Source of the DNA: Rehmannia glutinosa
Taxonomy: Eukaryota > Streptophyta > Magnoliopsida > Lamiales > Orobanchaceae
Direction: 5' to 3'
Assembly: GCA_016081115.2 (NCBI GenBank)
Contig: CM071929.1
Location: 2,294,001 to 2,358,000, forward strand
Length of the DNA: 64,000 bases
The position numbers and the translations under genes were made by a program. The notes beneath the pieces were generated by a model. It was not told the DNA's origin. It saw only the letters and a list, made by a program, of their open reading frames with translations, and made no database searches. The first letter of the stretch is position 1, and each line of letters opens with the position of its first letter. Shown here in pieces: positions 35,637 to 47,109 of this stretch.

Positions 35637-36128
35637 TGTTAGAAATCGTAATCACAAAGGGCATGCTTTAATTCACAAAATCCAAAAGCATGCTTGACCG
35701 ATCTACCATGATAATCCAGAAAGAGGAGAAATTAATCTTAAACACTTTAAGCGTGCGAATCCATTAGGGTTTGTGAGAAATCGGATCCGGTCTTGGGATT
35801 TGGTTTTTGGCCTTCCGCATGCGGTTCCTTCTTTAGAGTTACGTATTGTTACGTATTAGACATTGAAGGAGAGCAAGGACGTTTCTCTTATTTAAGAACC
35901 GCCGCGGGGACCATAACCATTTTGGATAAGTATCCCCTTTATTTTCTATTTGGTCCCTCAACAAATAGAAAATCACCTAATAGTATCTACACATTTAATC
36001 CCATAACAATTTGATACCCTTTTAATCCAAAATTAAAACCTTATTAGATCACTTTAATTGGATTAAACCGTAAAATGACTATGCACATTTAATTAACATA
36101 TGTTAGTCCAAATTAAATATTTCCAACA
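35637..36128 (-). repeat. 3' LTR of the 35.6-kb copia element
   Basis: It starts tgttagaaatcgtaatcaca and ends ttccaaca; the polypurine tract is adjacent on its inner side. Confidence 0.93.
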
Positions 36129-36519
36129 ATCTCCCACTTGGACTACATATGTTACCAAACAAATGTGCAATACCTTATGAGCTCAAACCTTGTTGTCACA
36201 TATAAGAGTATCCCTTAACAATCTCGTCCATTGATTGTACTAATATAGGACTAAAGAGGCTTTCATCACTTTATCGTGAATAAACCCATCAATAATCACA
36301 TATACCAAAGACAACAAATGACATAGATCAATCATGGGTGCGTAGCATGGAAATTACATGTAATGTGATCTAACATGTCTATTTCAACTGGTCCACCTTA
36401 TTCCTTAGTGAGATCAATCATAACTAAAATGACAGAGTTTAATAAATCAATACTTTATATCCGTACGAAATATCCAAATACACAAAATGTGTCCAAAATA
36501 ATGTATAGAGCAATAAAAT

Positions 36520-39500
36520 TACGGACTCCCACTAAACCAAAGTATCCGAAATCGTATACACCCATACGAGCGGTGTGCTCGTGAAAGACCACAGGTGTTA
36601 ATCCTTTAGTAAGCGGATCCGCAATCATTGAGTCCGTCATCCGATATGCTCTATAGTTATCGACCACTCTGCACCTTTTCCTTCACAACCGGGAACTTTA
36701 TGTCAATGTGTTTTGACTTAGTAGAGCTCTGTTGTTATTAGAATATAAGCTTTGTCGAGTTATTGTCACAATACAACTTTAGTGGTCTTTCTATATTTCC
36801 AATAATGCGTGACCCGGTGACAAAATTTCGACCATATTCCATGATTGGATGCCTCAGCATGCTACAAATTAAATTTGCCGCCATGGTAGAAGATGCTATG
36901 TTGTCCGCTTAGCACTTCTCCATGAAATGGCTCCCAACCAATAAGAAAATGTAGCCCGAAGTGGATCTCTCCCATTGTCTTGGCATCCCGCAAAATCGAA
37001 TCGAGAATACCCTATGATCTCCAAGCGATCGATTTTTACGTATGTGAGCATGTAATCTTTTGTTCTCTGTAAATACCTCATCACCCGTTTGGTCGCTTTC
37101 CAATGATCCATACCAGGGTTACTTAAATATCTGCCCAACATACCAACAACAAATGCTATATCGGTCTCGAGGACTGAGCATACATTAGACTCCCCAACGG
37201 TGAGCATAGGGAATCTTCTGCATTTCCTTAATTTCAGATTTCCTTTAGGGCATTGTTCGAGACTAAACTTGTCTCCTTTAGCTATAGGGTGTCTCCTGGT
37301 TTTGCGATTCCGCATGCCAAATCTTTGCAACACTTTCTCTATGTAGCTCTTTTGTGATAATCCAAGAATACCCCGAGAACGATCACGGTGTATCTGGATT
37401 CCCAGAACAAAAGAAGCTTCCCCAAGATCTTTCATCTCAAATTTCTTTGATAGAAATTTCTTGGTATCGTGCAGCAATCCTGAGTCATTAGTGGCAAGCA
37501 GAATGTCATCCACAACATTAGTCTCAAAACCGAACGAGACTACTACTTGATGAAACTTGTGATACCACCGACGAGAAGCTTGCTTGAGCCCATAGATGGA
37601 TTTCTTTAATTTGCAAACCATAGACTTTGGGTCTCCAGGACACAAAGTTTTTTCGGTTGCACCATATATATCGTCTCATCAATGTCTCCATTGAGAAACG
37701 CCGTCTTTACATCCATCGATGTAACTCAAGGTCAAAATGTGCAACTAATGCCATAATTATCCGAAAGAGTCTTTCGTGGAAACCTTAGGAGAGAAAGTCT
37801 CTTTAAAATCAATGCCTTCTTTCTCGAGTAAAGCCTTTAGCTACAAGACGGGCCTTATATCTTTCCACATTACCCTTCGAATCCCTTTTGGTCTTAAAAA
37901 TCCATTTGCAACCAATAGGTTTCGCACCTTCGGTAATGGGACAAGATCCCAAACTTGATTGTCTTGCATTGACTTATACTCTTCATTCATGGCATCAATC
38001 CACTTTTGAGAGTTTGGATCTGCATGGCTTGACGGAAATTGATAGGATCATTTTCCATCAATCCATTATTATCCTCATTTTCTTGGAGAAATACCACATA
38101 ATCATCAGGAATAGCATTTCTCTTCTCTCTACAGTGGACCTCCTTAATGGCACTAGTTCTTGAGGTTGTTGAGTTTGTTCTTCCGAATAGTTTCAACCTC
38201 GAGTGGGGAGTTCTTCAACATTATCCTGTTGAGGTTCTGGATCTACTTCTCGGCTAATGACAGAATAGAAACACGAACATCATCAGAAGCGATGAGATAT
38301 AGGTACCCATAGCGCGTGAGTAGTAAATACATGAATGATACGAAATATTGTTGACCATTCCAAGAAGCCTTGGAAATGGCCCACAAATGTCTGTATGTAT
38401 CAATTCTAAGACGTCAAGTTCTGTTGGCACCTAATCTCTTTATTTTGGTCTGTTTTCCTTTAATACACTCAACACAAACATCAAGATCCGAAAAGTCAAG
38501 TGCATCTAAAATACCGTCGACACAAGTCTCTCAATTACGGTTTTTGAGATATGGCCTAAACGTTTGTGCCATAATTTAGCCGAATTTTCTTTATTTAATT
38601 TTCGCTTAGTACCTCTTGATTCAACATGCAGGGATTCATTATACGAAACAATAGTATCAAGCATATATAGATTGTCATAATCACTTAACGAACCGGTACC
38701 AACAATATTGGAATTAAATGAAAGACTAAACCGACAATTTCCAAATGAACAAGAAAAACCGTATTTGTCCGAAGGAAATAGAAACCAAATTCGTCTAAAC
38801 GACGGTACAACAAAAGTGTCTTTCAAATCCAAGAAAAACCAGTTCTAATAACAATCTAAAATGCCATATTGCCTCCACTTCCACCGATTTGCCATCACCC
38901 ACAAAGATGTATCTTTCACCATCGGTTGGCTTTCGGTAGCTCAAACAACCCCGCATTGAAACACTTATGTGAGTAGTAGCACCGTAATCTAACCACCAAG
39001 TGTTTTCCGGCATCAAGCTAAATTAACTTCGACGACAAAGCAAGAAATGTACCTTTCTTCACACGCCAAGCGCGATACTTGGTACAATCCTTTTTTGTGT
39101 CAGGTTTGCCAAAAAAAGCGACCATCCCGAGTTTCACCTTTCTTTTTCTTTTTGTGTTGGACCCTTATCATTAGCAACTTTCTCAACATCATTTTTCCTT
39201 TTGCCCTTATCCTTGGAAGATCGCGGTTGAGCAATCTCAATTCTTTCTCGCTTCAACCTTTCTCCCTCTTGCACACAATATGAAATGAGCTCATTAAGAG
39301 TCCACTTCTCCCTTTGTGATTGAATCGACCTTAAAACGATCGAATTGTGCATGAAGCGATATTAACACTAAATGCACGAGTAAGTCCTCGGACACCTCGA
39401 GCTTTAGTACCCTTAACTTTGAAGCAAGATGAGACATCTCCATGATGTACTCCCTTATATTTCCTTGCCCTTATACTTTAGTGAGATCAAGTTAGCCAAA

Positions 39501-39855
39501 AGCGTACTTTGTCTCGGCCTTATCGTTTTTAACAAAACGCTTTTCAATTTCCGTAAAGGTACTCACTAGCCGTAGTAATTTCCTCGAATTTGTGCCTCAA
39601 AGGCTTACGAATTCCACGCTTAATGATCATCGGACTAACGCGATTTGAGCGCTCCCACTTCTCAATGTTCCGTTTTCCTCTGCGAGAACTTGTATCCGTA
39701 AGAGAAGGGGGTTGCTCAACCCTTAGCGCATAGTCCAGATCCATGCAGCCCAAAATGATCAGAATGTTTTCTTTCCAATCCTTAAAGTTCGACCCATTGA
39801 GCATGGGAATGTTGTTGGTGTTAGCAGAAATAGAAGTAGCAGACATCATAGCTGA
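36520..39855 (-). pseudogene. Copia gag-pol with integrase core deleted
   Basis: Gag starts near 39855 (ISANTNNIPMLNGSNFKDWK). A gag C-terminal segment REKWTLNELISYCVQEGERL lies at 39320-39260. The protease site reads WWLDYGATTHIS (near 38990) where the family has D-S-G. The pre-integrase motif KLWHKRLGHIS is at about 38570. Integrase begins (CVECIKGKQTKIK, LIHTDICGPFP, 38470-38360), but the sequence then passes within about 150 bases to the acidic linker before RT, so most of the catalytic core is gone. RT is seen at 37645-37000 (KSIYGLKQASRRWYHKFHQV, VVDDILLATND) and RNase H near 36900 and 36600 (MIADPLTKGL). Many frameshifts. Confidence 0.85.
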
Positions 39856-40950
39856 ACAGAGAACAAAACCAAAATTAACTGTCTTGCTCACATTAAACCG
39901 AATAATCAATCATTAAATTTAAATAAGTTGGTAACATCTCGAGGCACCTAGCACAACATTAATATCAAGTCTTTGGACAGTAATATTAACTTGTAAGTGG
40001 CTACCTCTTGTAGCGATCAAACACTGACAATAAATCCTGTCAAGCAATATTGTCTTCCTTTGGGCCGACAAATCACTTACATGGATAACCTTATAATTGC
40101 CACGTATTTACCACCACAGGTGTTTGTGCATTTCGGGCCAAGTATTAACCTTCCTTGGGGCCTAGGCTAATACTGCATGAATATACACAAACACAAACAT
40201 CTAATATTCTCAATGAATAAATCTACACAAGAGAGGTCACTTTGGCGACTTCTTGTTTCGATAAATTCATTTTAAATATTAGACAAACCAAGTTGGGACA
40301 TGAGATGCACCAAACAAATTTAAAATTAAGTGATCGAACATATATATGCACACAAGACATATATTCCTTATTTATTGGGGCCAATTAGTAAATATTATAA
40401 ACTAAAGAGGGGTACCAAAGAAATAGTAACAATGAAACCCATAATTTGAAAAACTACATATCACCCCAAAATCACAAAATTTTTGAAACCCATCACAATA
40501 ATACATACTTGGATTTCAATTGTTGAATCCATATTCACAATCACAATTGCATTAGCATAAAGAGCAAACCATAATAATATGAAACTTAATCCAAGATATG
40601 ACATGATGGAGTTTATTCCCGAGAATATTTTAATCAATGACTTAATAACAATCAGATTTCAAATGATCACCTAACGCAATCTGATTCGAAAGTTAGAAAA
40701 TAATTTCGAAAATGGTTCGACATTCAATACGTAAACCGTGAATTCGATGTGAACATATCATGAAATTCGAAATTACATAATCGAATCTACCAAATTTTCT
40801 CGAATCTCAAACCGTAAGACCCAAAAGGCCCAAAATCGAATCCAAACAAAACAGAAAACCCTAATATTATTTTCACGAAGAACCGTATAATAATCCCGAA
40901 AATCTTCGCAATTCTCGAGAGAATCATGAGTAGAGTGGCTCGATACCACT

Positions 40951-41442
40951 TGTTAGAAATCGTAATAAAAAGGGCATGCTTTAATTCACAAAATCCAAAA
41001 GCATGCTTTGACCGATCTACCATGATAATCCAGAAAGAGAAGAAATTAATCTTAAACACTAAGCGTGCTGAATCCATTAGGGTTTGTGAGAAACGGATCC
41101 GGTCTTGGGATTTGGTTTTTTGGCCTTCCGGACAAGCGGTTCCTCTTTAGAGTTCGCATTGTTAGATTACGCTCATTGAAGGAGAATGATGTTTCTCTTA
41201 TTTAAGAACCGTCGCTAAAGGGGACCATAACCGTTTTGGATAAGTATCCCTTTATTTTCTATTTGGTCCTCAACAAATAGAAAATCACCTAATAGTATCT
41301 ACACATTTAATCCCATAACAATTTGATACCCTTTTAATCCAAAATTAAAACCTTATTAGATCACTTTAATTGGATTAAACCGTAAAAAATGACTATGCAC
41401 ATTTAATTAACATATGTTAGTCCAAATTAAATATTTCCAACA
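40951..41442 (-). repeat. 5' LTR of the 35.6-kb copia element
   Basis: Same ends and length as the partner LTR; the primer binding site lies just inside at 40936-40948. Confidence 0.93.
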
Positions 41443-41739
41443 ATACTTATACAGACGACTAGAAAACTTAAACCTAAAAGGACTAGAAATCCTAACCATA
41501 AAAAGAAATAAAACTAAATAAGGAATCCTAATATTATAATACTATATTTTAACACTCCCCTCAAACTCATGATGCAATGCAAGAAGCATCGAGAGTTTGT
41601 CAAACAAGAAACGAAAAAACGTGAAGTGAAATTTATCTTGGTAAACATATCGATGTCGGGCGAAAAAAGAAACAAAAGGGCAACATGATGACATCACAGA
41701 GTACGCATCTTCAAGTCTTGAATACTTCTTCACCGAATA

Positions 41740-42370
41740 AAGGACAAGTCAACCAATAACCAAATCCGACAAAAGGAAAGATGATCCACAACCAATCACA
41801 AAATGATCAACCAAATTTTACTCAACATACCGTATCAAAATTCATCCAACTAAACCAACCACAATATAATCAACCAAATTTTGCTCCACAAACCATATCA
41901 AATTCACCCAACTAAACCAACAACCAAATTGTGCTCCAAACCATATCAAATTCACCCAAGTAAACCAACCAAATCTGAACCAAAAAGGCCAGCGAAAACT
42001 AACTAAATCTGAAACAAAAAATTAGCGAAAACGAACCAAATTTGAACCAAAAAAAAAACTAACAAAAATAAACCAAATCTGAACCAAAAAAACTAGCGAA
42101 AACGAACGAAATGTGAACCAAAAAAGCTAGCGAAAACGAGTCAAATCTGAACCGAAACAACTAGAGGAAACAAACCAAATTTGAACCAAAAGGCTAGCAA
42201 AAGCAAACCAAATCTGAACCAAAAAGCTATCGGAAACTAACCAAAATCTAAACGAAAAAGCTATCTGAAACGAACCAAAATTTGAACGAAAAAGCTATCT
42301 GAAACGAACCAAAATCTGAACCAAACAAAACGAACCAAAAATTTAGCAAAAACGAACGAAAAATAATTAC
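41740..42370. repeat. Degenerate short tandem repeats of aaccaaatctgaaccaaaaagctagcgaaaacg
   Basis: About fifteen irregular copies of a unit of roughly 35 bases (variants gctatcggaaacta, gctatctgaaacga) fill the interior of the non-autonomous LTR element next to its captured gene. Confidence 0.8.
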
Positions 42371-42409
42371 TAATAATTATTCCTCAAAACCCTTTCTCAC
42401 TTAAACTCA

Positions 42410-42789
42410 TCTTCTCCAATAACTGTTGAGACCCCAGATTTTCCACGTCGAAGTCGGGCACAATATAGCCAAAACCCCCAGCAACATCGCAAACAACATA
42501 ATCATGGCAACTGCAACGCGTTTCATCCCATTCACCAAATATGCGCTCCTTCTCATGAGTCATGGGCGAAAACCCCCATTGAGTTTTGCACAACAACAAT
42601 CACACTCGACAGACACCATTCCACCTGCAAGTAAATCAACACACCCACAAGCGTAATCGTGATCAAGATGACAAATCCCAAAAAGTACACATTATCGTAT
42701 TCAATTTCGATCCCGAATAATGCAAACCCTTTATACACCACCGCCGTGAAACCCCCAAAAGCGAAGACGATCAATTTTCTAAAAAACAA
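42410..42789 (-). pseudogene. Captured plant multi-pass membrane protein gene fragment
   Basis: The minus strand from 42789 codes MFFRKLIVFAFGGFTAVVYK, ending with a stretch YLQVEWCLSSVIVVV. After a frame slip near 42590 the reading continues as RRSAYLVNGMKRVAVAMIML and LLGVLAIL. Two or three hydrophobic segments come before the polar 'SAYLVNGMKR' part and another follows it. The layout and the words 'L.VEW.LSSVIVVV' and 'S.YLV.GMKR' resemble a family of uncharacterised multi-pass plant membrane proteins with a Y-L-x-V-x-W-x-L-A-S-V-V motif (recalled from At1g31130/At4g19950-type proteins, not checked). It lies inside the LTR element and has no introns, so it was probably captured as RNA. Confidence 0.5.
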
Positions 42790-43013
42790 AAAGACTAAAA
42801 TTTTGGCTCTGATACCATGTTGAAATCAAAGAAGCCATAAAATACTTACATTCTTATTATGCAAAACCAAAAGTTAATTACAAAAGAGAGAAAACGAGAC
42901 TTATATAGACGACTAGAAAACCTAAACCTAAAAGGACTAGAAATCCTAACCATAAAAGAAATATAACTAAATAAGGAATTCTAATATTATAATACTATAT
43001 ATTAATAGTCAGA

Positions 43014-45000
43014 ACCTGTAAGACGGATCCTACCGACACACTACCCGACCCGCTAGTTAATTTTTTTTAATATTTTTTATTTAGCTAAGGTTTTAGCTTT
43101 CTGTCCTTTTTTCTCTCTATTCTTTTCCAGTTCTTCTCCATTATTCTCTCATCTTCTTCATTCTTCTCCCATCTTCTCCAAGGATGAAACATCTCTAATC
43201 CTGTTGATTTTCGCTGTTTTCTGTCACTATTTTCTTATTCCTCTCGCTCTCGCTTTCTTTGTGTGTTTATCATATTTTTATTTGGTTTTTTGTTTGGTTT
43301 TTTCTCGAGTTTTTCTTCGTACTTTCATAATCACCACTGAAGATCTTTCCACCTGGTGTTTTTTGCTCTTGGCCATTGTTTTCCATTGAAGTTTGCAGGT
43401 AATTAGTTTGACAAATTCTGAATTTTTTTGCACTATTTGTAAATATTATTTGGGGATTTTTATATATTTCAAGTATTTCTTAGATTTTTACAGCTTACTA
43501 AAGTGGAATAATGCATAGATTTATGTTGAACATTTTATTAACCTACATTTGTTTGATTTGTTACTAGATGGTGATTGAAATTTTTGGATTTATTATTTTT
43601 GCCCTGCTGATAGTATATGTGTTTAAGAATTTTTATTGTTGATTATGATATTTATAAAATGTAGATTGCTTGAAGTATCAGAAATTGACCTCATGTATCA
43701 AAAATTAGCTCAAAAGTACCAGTTTTATGCCAACGCATTTGAACATTAAACATATTTTCGTTAGACTATATTTTTATTTGTTTATTGTTAAATTGAACTT
43801 AATTGAAATTGTTAGATTAAAAGTATCTAAAATTGCCTCAAAAGTATCAGAAATTGTCTGAAAAGTATCAGTATTTTCATATTTGTAGACGACTCGACAG
43901 AAATAGCTGGTGTACAAGAGAGATAGGGTAAGAGAAAGGGGAAGGGGCAACCCGAAAAAAAGCAGCGTAGAAGAATGGACTCCGAAAAATTTATGTAAAA
44001 GAAGAAAGTTCGATGAAGAAAGTTAGCTCTTGCCTTGGAAAAGATTGTTGAAAGAAACCCGTCAAGAAGCCCAAAAAGAAACCAAAATAAAATAAAGCAA
44101 AAGAAACTGTAATTGTTGGTATTATATGTTAACAAAATTCTTGTTATGTATATAATTTTTGTGAATGATGTCAATCCTTTTGCCATTTTCGAAATATATT
44201 CATTTTGATGCTGAAAAATATCGTTTATGAAAAATATTTCTGGGGAGTCCATTAGTCCAATATCAATTGAAACAACCGAAAAGTATTAGTAATTATGTTA
44301 AAAGTATCAGTAATTATGTGAAAAAAGTATCATTAATCTACATTGGGATATGTAAAATATTGAAACATAGTGCATGTTAAAAGTATCAGAAATTGTCTGA
44401 AAAGTATCATAAATTTCCTTAAAAGTGTCTGTATTCTGCACTTGAATATGCAAAGTATTAAAACATAATTGTGCATGTTTAAAAATACCATAAATTGCCT
44501 TAAAAGTGTAAGTAGTCTACTCAATTTGCTTAAAAAGTATGTCATTACAATCTGATAGCTAAAAAATATCACTATTTGGTGAAAAGTATCACTTTTGATG
44601 TTCACAATATTTAAAATATAAAAGTATCACAAAACATCCTAAAAATATCATATTTATTGCTCAAAAGTATCTTTGGCGAGATTTGTGGCTTTGTTGGAGG
44701 AAATATGGGAATAAAAAGAGAGAGATAAATAGATCTATTCGAGGGGACCACAAGATAAAAAGAGATAGAAAAGAGATATATGTTCAAAAGATAGAGGACC
44801 ACAAGATAAGATGAGAGAGAAAGAGAGATATGCTCAAAAGATAAGGGACCACAAGATAAGAAGAGAGAGAAAGAGAAATATGCTCCAAATATCTAACTTG
44901 ATTTGCAAAGACGTGAGTTCTATTTTGTGGTGGTACCGGATGCGGATTGTAGGATCCGTCTTACGGATTAAGATCCGTAAGACAGTCCTACAAGAGACAT
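43014..45000. mobile_element. TIR element with aaaagtatcag repeats
   Basis: The left end has cctgtaagacggatcctacc (43015). The right end has the palindromic block ggatccgtcttacggattaagatccgtaagacagtcc (about 44951-44987), which contains the inverse. Between them lie a pyrimidine-rich 5'-UTR-like stretch (43090-43400) with a splice-donor-like end (tttgcaggtaatt), many aaaagtatc repeats, and a lysine/arginine-rich stretch (43890-44110). The organisation is the same as that of the 5990-7425 element. No transposase. Confidence 0.45.
43670..44660. repeat. Scattered aaaagtatcagaaattg repeats
   Basis: About twenty copies of aaagtatca with variable neighbours (gaaattgtctg, gtaattatgt, ttttgcctc) occur in two groups on either side of the lysine-rich stretch. 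Confidence 0.65.
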
Positions 45001-47109
45001 TCTCTTAATATTTTTATAATCGAATATGTGATTAGAATGGTTGTAGATAATTACCACTTCACGAGAGGCTTGAATTTAATATATTTGATAATATGGACCG
45101 GTGACTATATTAATTGTCAATAAGCGGAAGCAGTTCAACAGGTCGAATTGTCGTTTTAACCATTTTAATAAAATTAACTATGTTTCTTTATTATATTATA
45201 TAAAATAATAACTTAATAAACTAAGGGCTTGGTTCCATTGCATACGATAGTCTTGACTCCTATCAAGAGTGGTTCGACCAAAATGCTTGGACTAAATCCT
45301 ACGAAGCACTAAGGTCTAAGGCTCTAGATTGCTAGTTGCTACCGACTTCATAAGTAGCTTGACTGGGACAAAGTTGGGAGCCTCCATCTCTTGGTTGTGT
45401 TCCTCTGCCAATCTATACCATAAGGGCTTCTCGAAGTCTAGGATACTCGTTATAGCTATAGCTCTTTTTTTTTCTTTTTTTTTAAAGTTACGTTTCACTC
45501 CTTGCGCTCCTGCCCACGCCACGTGTCAATTCCCATTCGGCGCTAATCAAAGCCTGATTAGATACTTCAAAGCCTAGACAGTCACATTGCATGACAGTGT
45601 GTCCAACAAAGCCTACGTTGTTTCTCATGATATGAATATCTCATCTCTCAAAGGTGCTTATCTGGCTGAAGGAGGATTGATTATTCACAAGCCTCTTCCG
45701 GGTGTTTGTGTCTTTGTTCTTGATTATCAGCTCCAGAGTCTGCTATTTGGGAATTAGTCTCTCTTACTCTAGACCAGATTTGCATTATCAGTACATAGGG
45801 TCGAACTTCCTCTGACGGCTCCAAAATGACACAACAAAATTCAAAACGGATCACCAATAAATATTCAAGTTGAGATCATACCGAAAACGAACAAATCGTC
45901 AAAAAGACTAGGAGATTGTCCTGGAAAGCCCTTCCAATCTTAAATCATTAAGAATTTTAAGAATACTCCAAATAGATTAAAGCACTTTGAGTAATTATCA
46001 ATAAATGCTTACCTTGTAAATGATATAGGGTGAGATGTTTAAACTAATAACTTTGGCCTCATATGTCTTATTTAATGAATTGAGCCTTGTGGACCAATAA
46101 ATTGAGTAGTAACCCAAACGATTAAGAGCAATAATAATATATAAGTTGGATTTTAGAAATTAAATAAATAAACAATAATTAACAATCAAAATAACCCGGT
46201 CAGTACTCAAAATGTAAAACTAGTTTATATTTTTAACATATAAAAGTAATAATATAGAAAAAATAATTTTTCAAAATTAAAACATGCATGCTTAAACTCG
46301 TCATTAACTAAGTTTTGTTAATATTATTTAAATTATGATCATAGGATATTATTTAATAAGTTTTTTTTGAAGGTCACATTTAATAAATTTAATAGATTCA
46401 ATCCATCAATCTCCATTTGGGAGTTGGGACCAGACAATAAATATTTAAATTCATAATAAATATAAATGGGCCCAACCACCCACCCAAATGCTAAGAAGTA
46501 AAAGAGAATCCAAATTTAGCAGCTCCCAGAGGCCCACCATAAGAATTAAGGACACTGGCCTACCATCAATTGTTTTCCTTTTTAGAGTACTACCATTAGG
46601 GTGACCATTAAGGTGAGTGTTTAATTTCGGATCAATTTCAACTTATACTCAAAAATTTATAAAAAAATAAACAAACAAATATATAAGATATTATGTCTTA
46701 GACAAATTATTAGTATCATCGTAGTGTCACTTTTGTGTTAATTGTATTCGGGTTTCTCGTTTTGATATTGAGTTTTTCTCAATAAGGTCAGGTTATTGTG
46801 TGTATAATGTATTTAAGAGTTGGTCACCCCTACCTAAGTTCTGAACCAGGAAAAGAAAAAAAAAAAATGAAATGAGCCCTTCTAGGCTTTAAGAATCAAT
46901 GCACATTCTTAAACCTTCTTGTACGGTTGTACCACCCCCACTTGCTCTCCTTTCTTTCACTTTACTCAATGCTCTCCCCACTAGAGGTATCTTCTCACAG
47001 CCTGGATCGGATTTTCGAGCCGTATTCCCCTTGGGAATTTGGGAGGTGGGTTTTGCTTTTGGATAAATTTTTGAGGTGATAATCTTGGTAAATCAAGATA
47101 AATGGTAGC
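45001..47109. other. Intergenic region upstream of BBX22
   Basis: The first part (45236-45790) is less AT-rich than its flanks and carries long runs of unique sequence without an ORF. It may be foreign (organellar?) DNA, but I cannot match it. 45790-46900 is AT-rich. The last 200 bases before BBX22 are pyrimidine-rich (cccccacttgctctcctttctttcactttactc region, near 46930), as in many plant 5' leaders. Confidence 0.4.

Larger units (their letters stand above)
35637..41442 (-). mobile_element. Ty1/copia element, complete ends, TSD atact
   Basis: The LTRs 35637-36128 and 40951-41442 (492 bp each, tgttagaaat ... atttccaaca) flank an interior read on the minus strand. The primer site is tggtatcgagcca (40948-40936), and the polypurine tract agtgggaga lies at 36139-36130. 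The 5-bp duplication atact is at 35632-35636 and 41443-41447. The insertion point is inside the 3' LTR of the 35553-43007 element, so this element is the younger of the two. The LTRs differ by several small indels. Confidence 0.93.
35553..43007 (-). mobile_element. Non-autonomous LTR element with captured gene, split by a copia insertion
   Basis: The LTRs of about 190 bp begin tgttgaaatcaaagaag. One copy is split (35553-35636 and 41448-41554), the other is 42818-43007. On the minus strand the right LTR is followed by a perfect primer site for initiator tRNA-Met (tggtatcagagcca, 42817-42804). The left LTR is preceded by a polypurine tract (gagtttgaggggag, 41568-41555). So this is an LTR retrotransposon on the minus strand with an interior of only about 1.25 kb, without gag or pol. 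The target duplication is probably gtcaa/gtcag. A 5.8-kb copia element sits in its 3' LTR. Confidence 0.85.
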
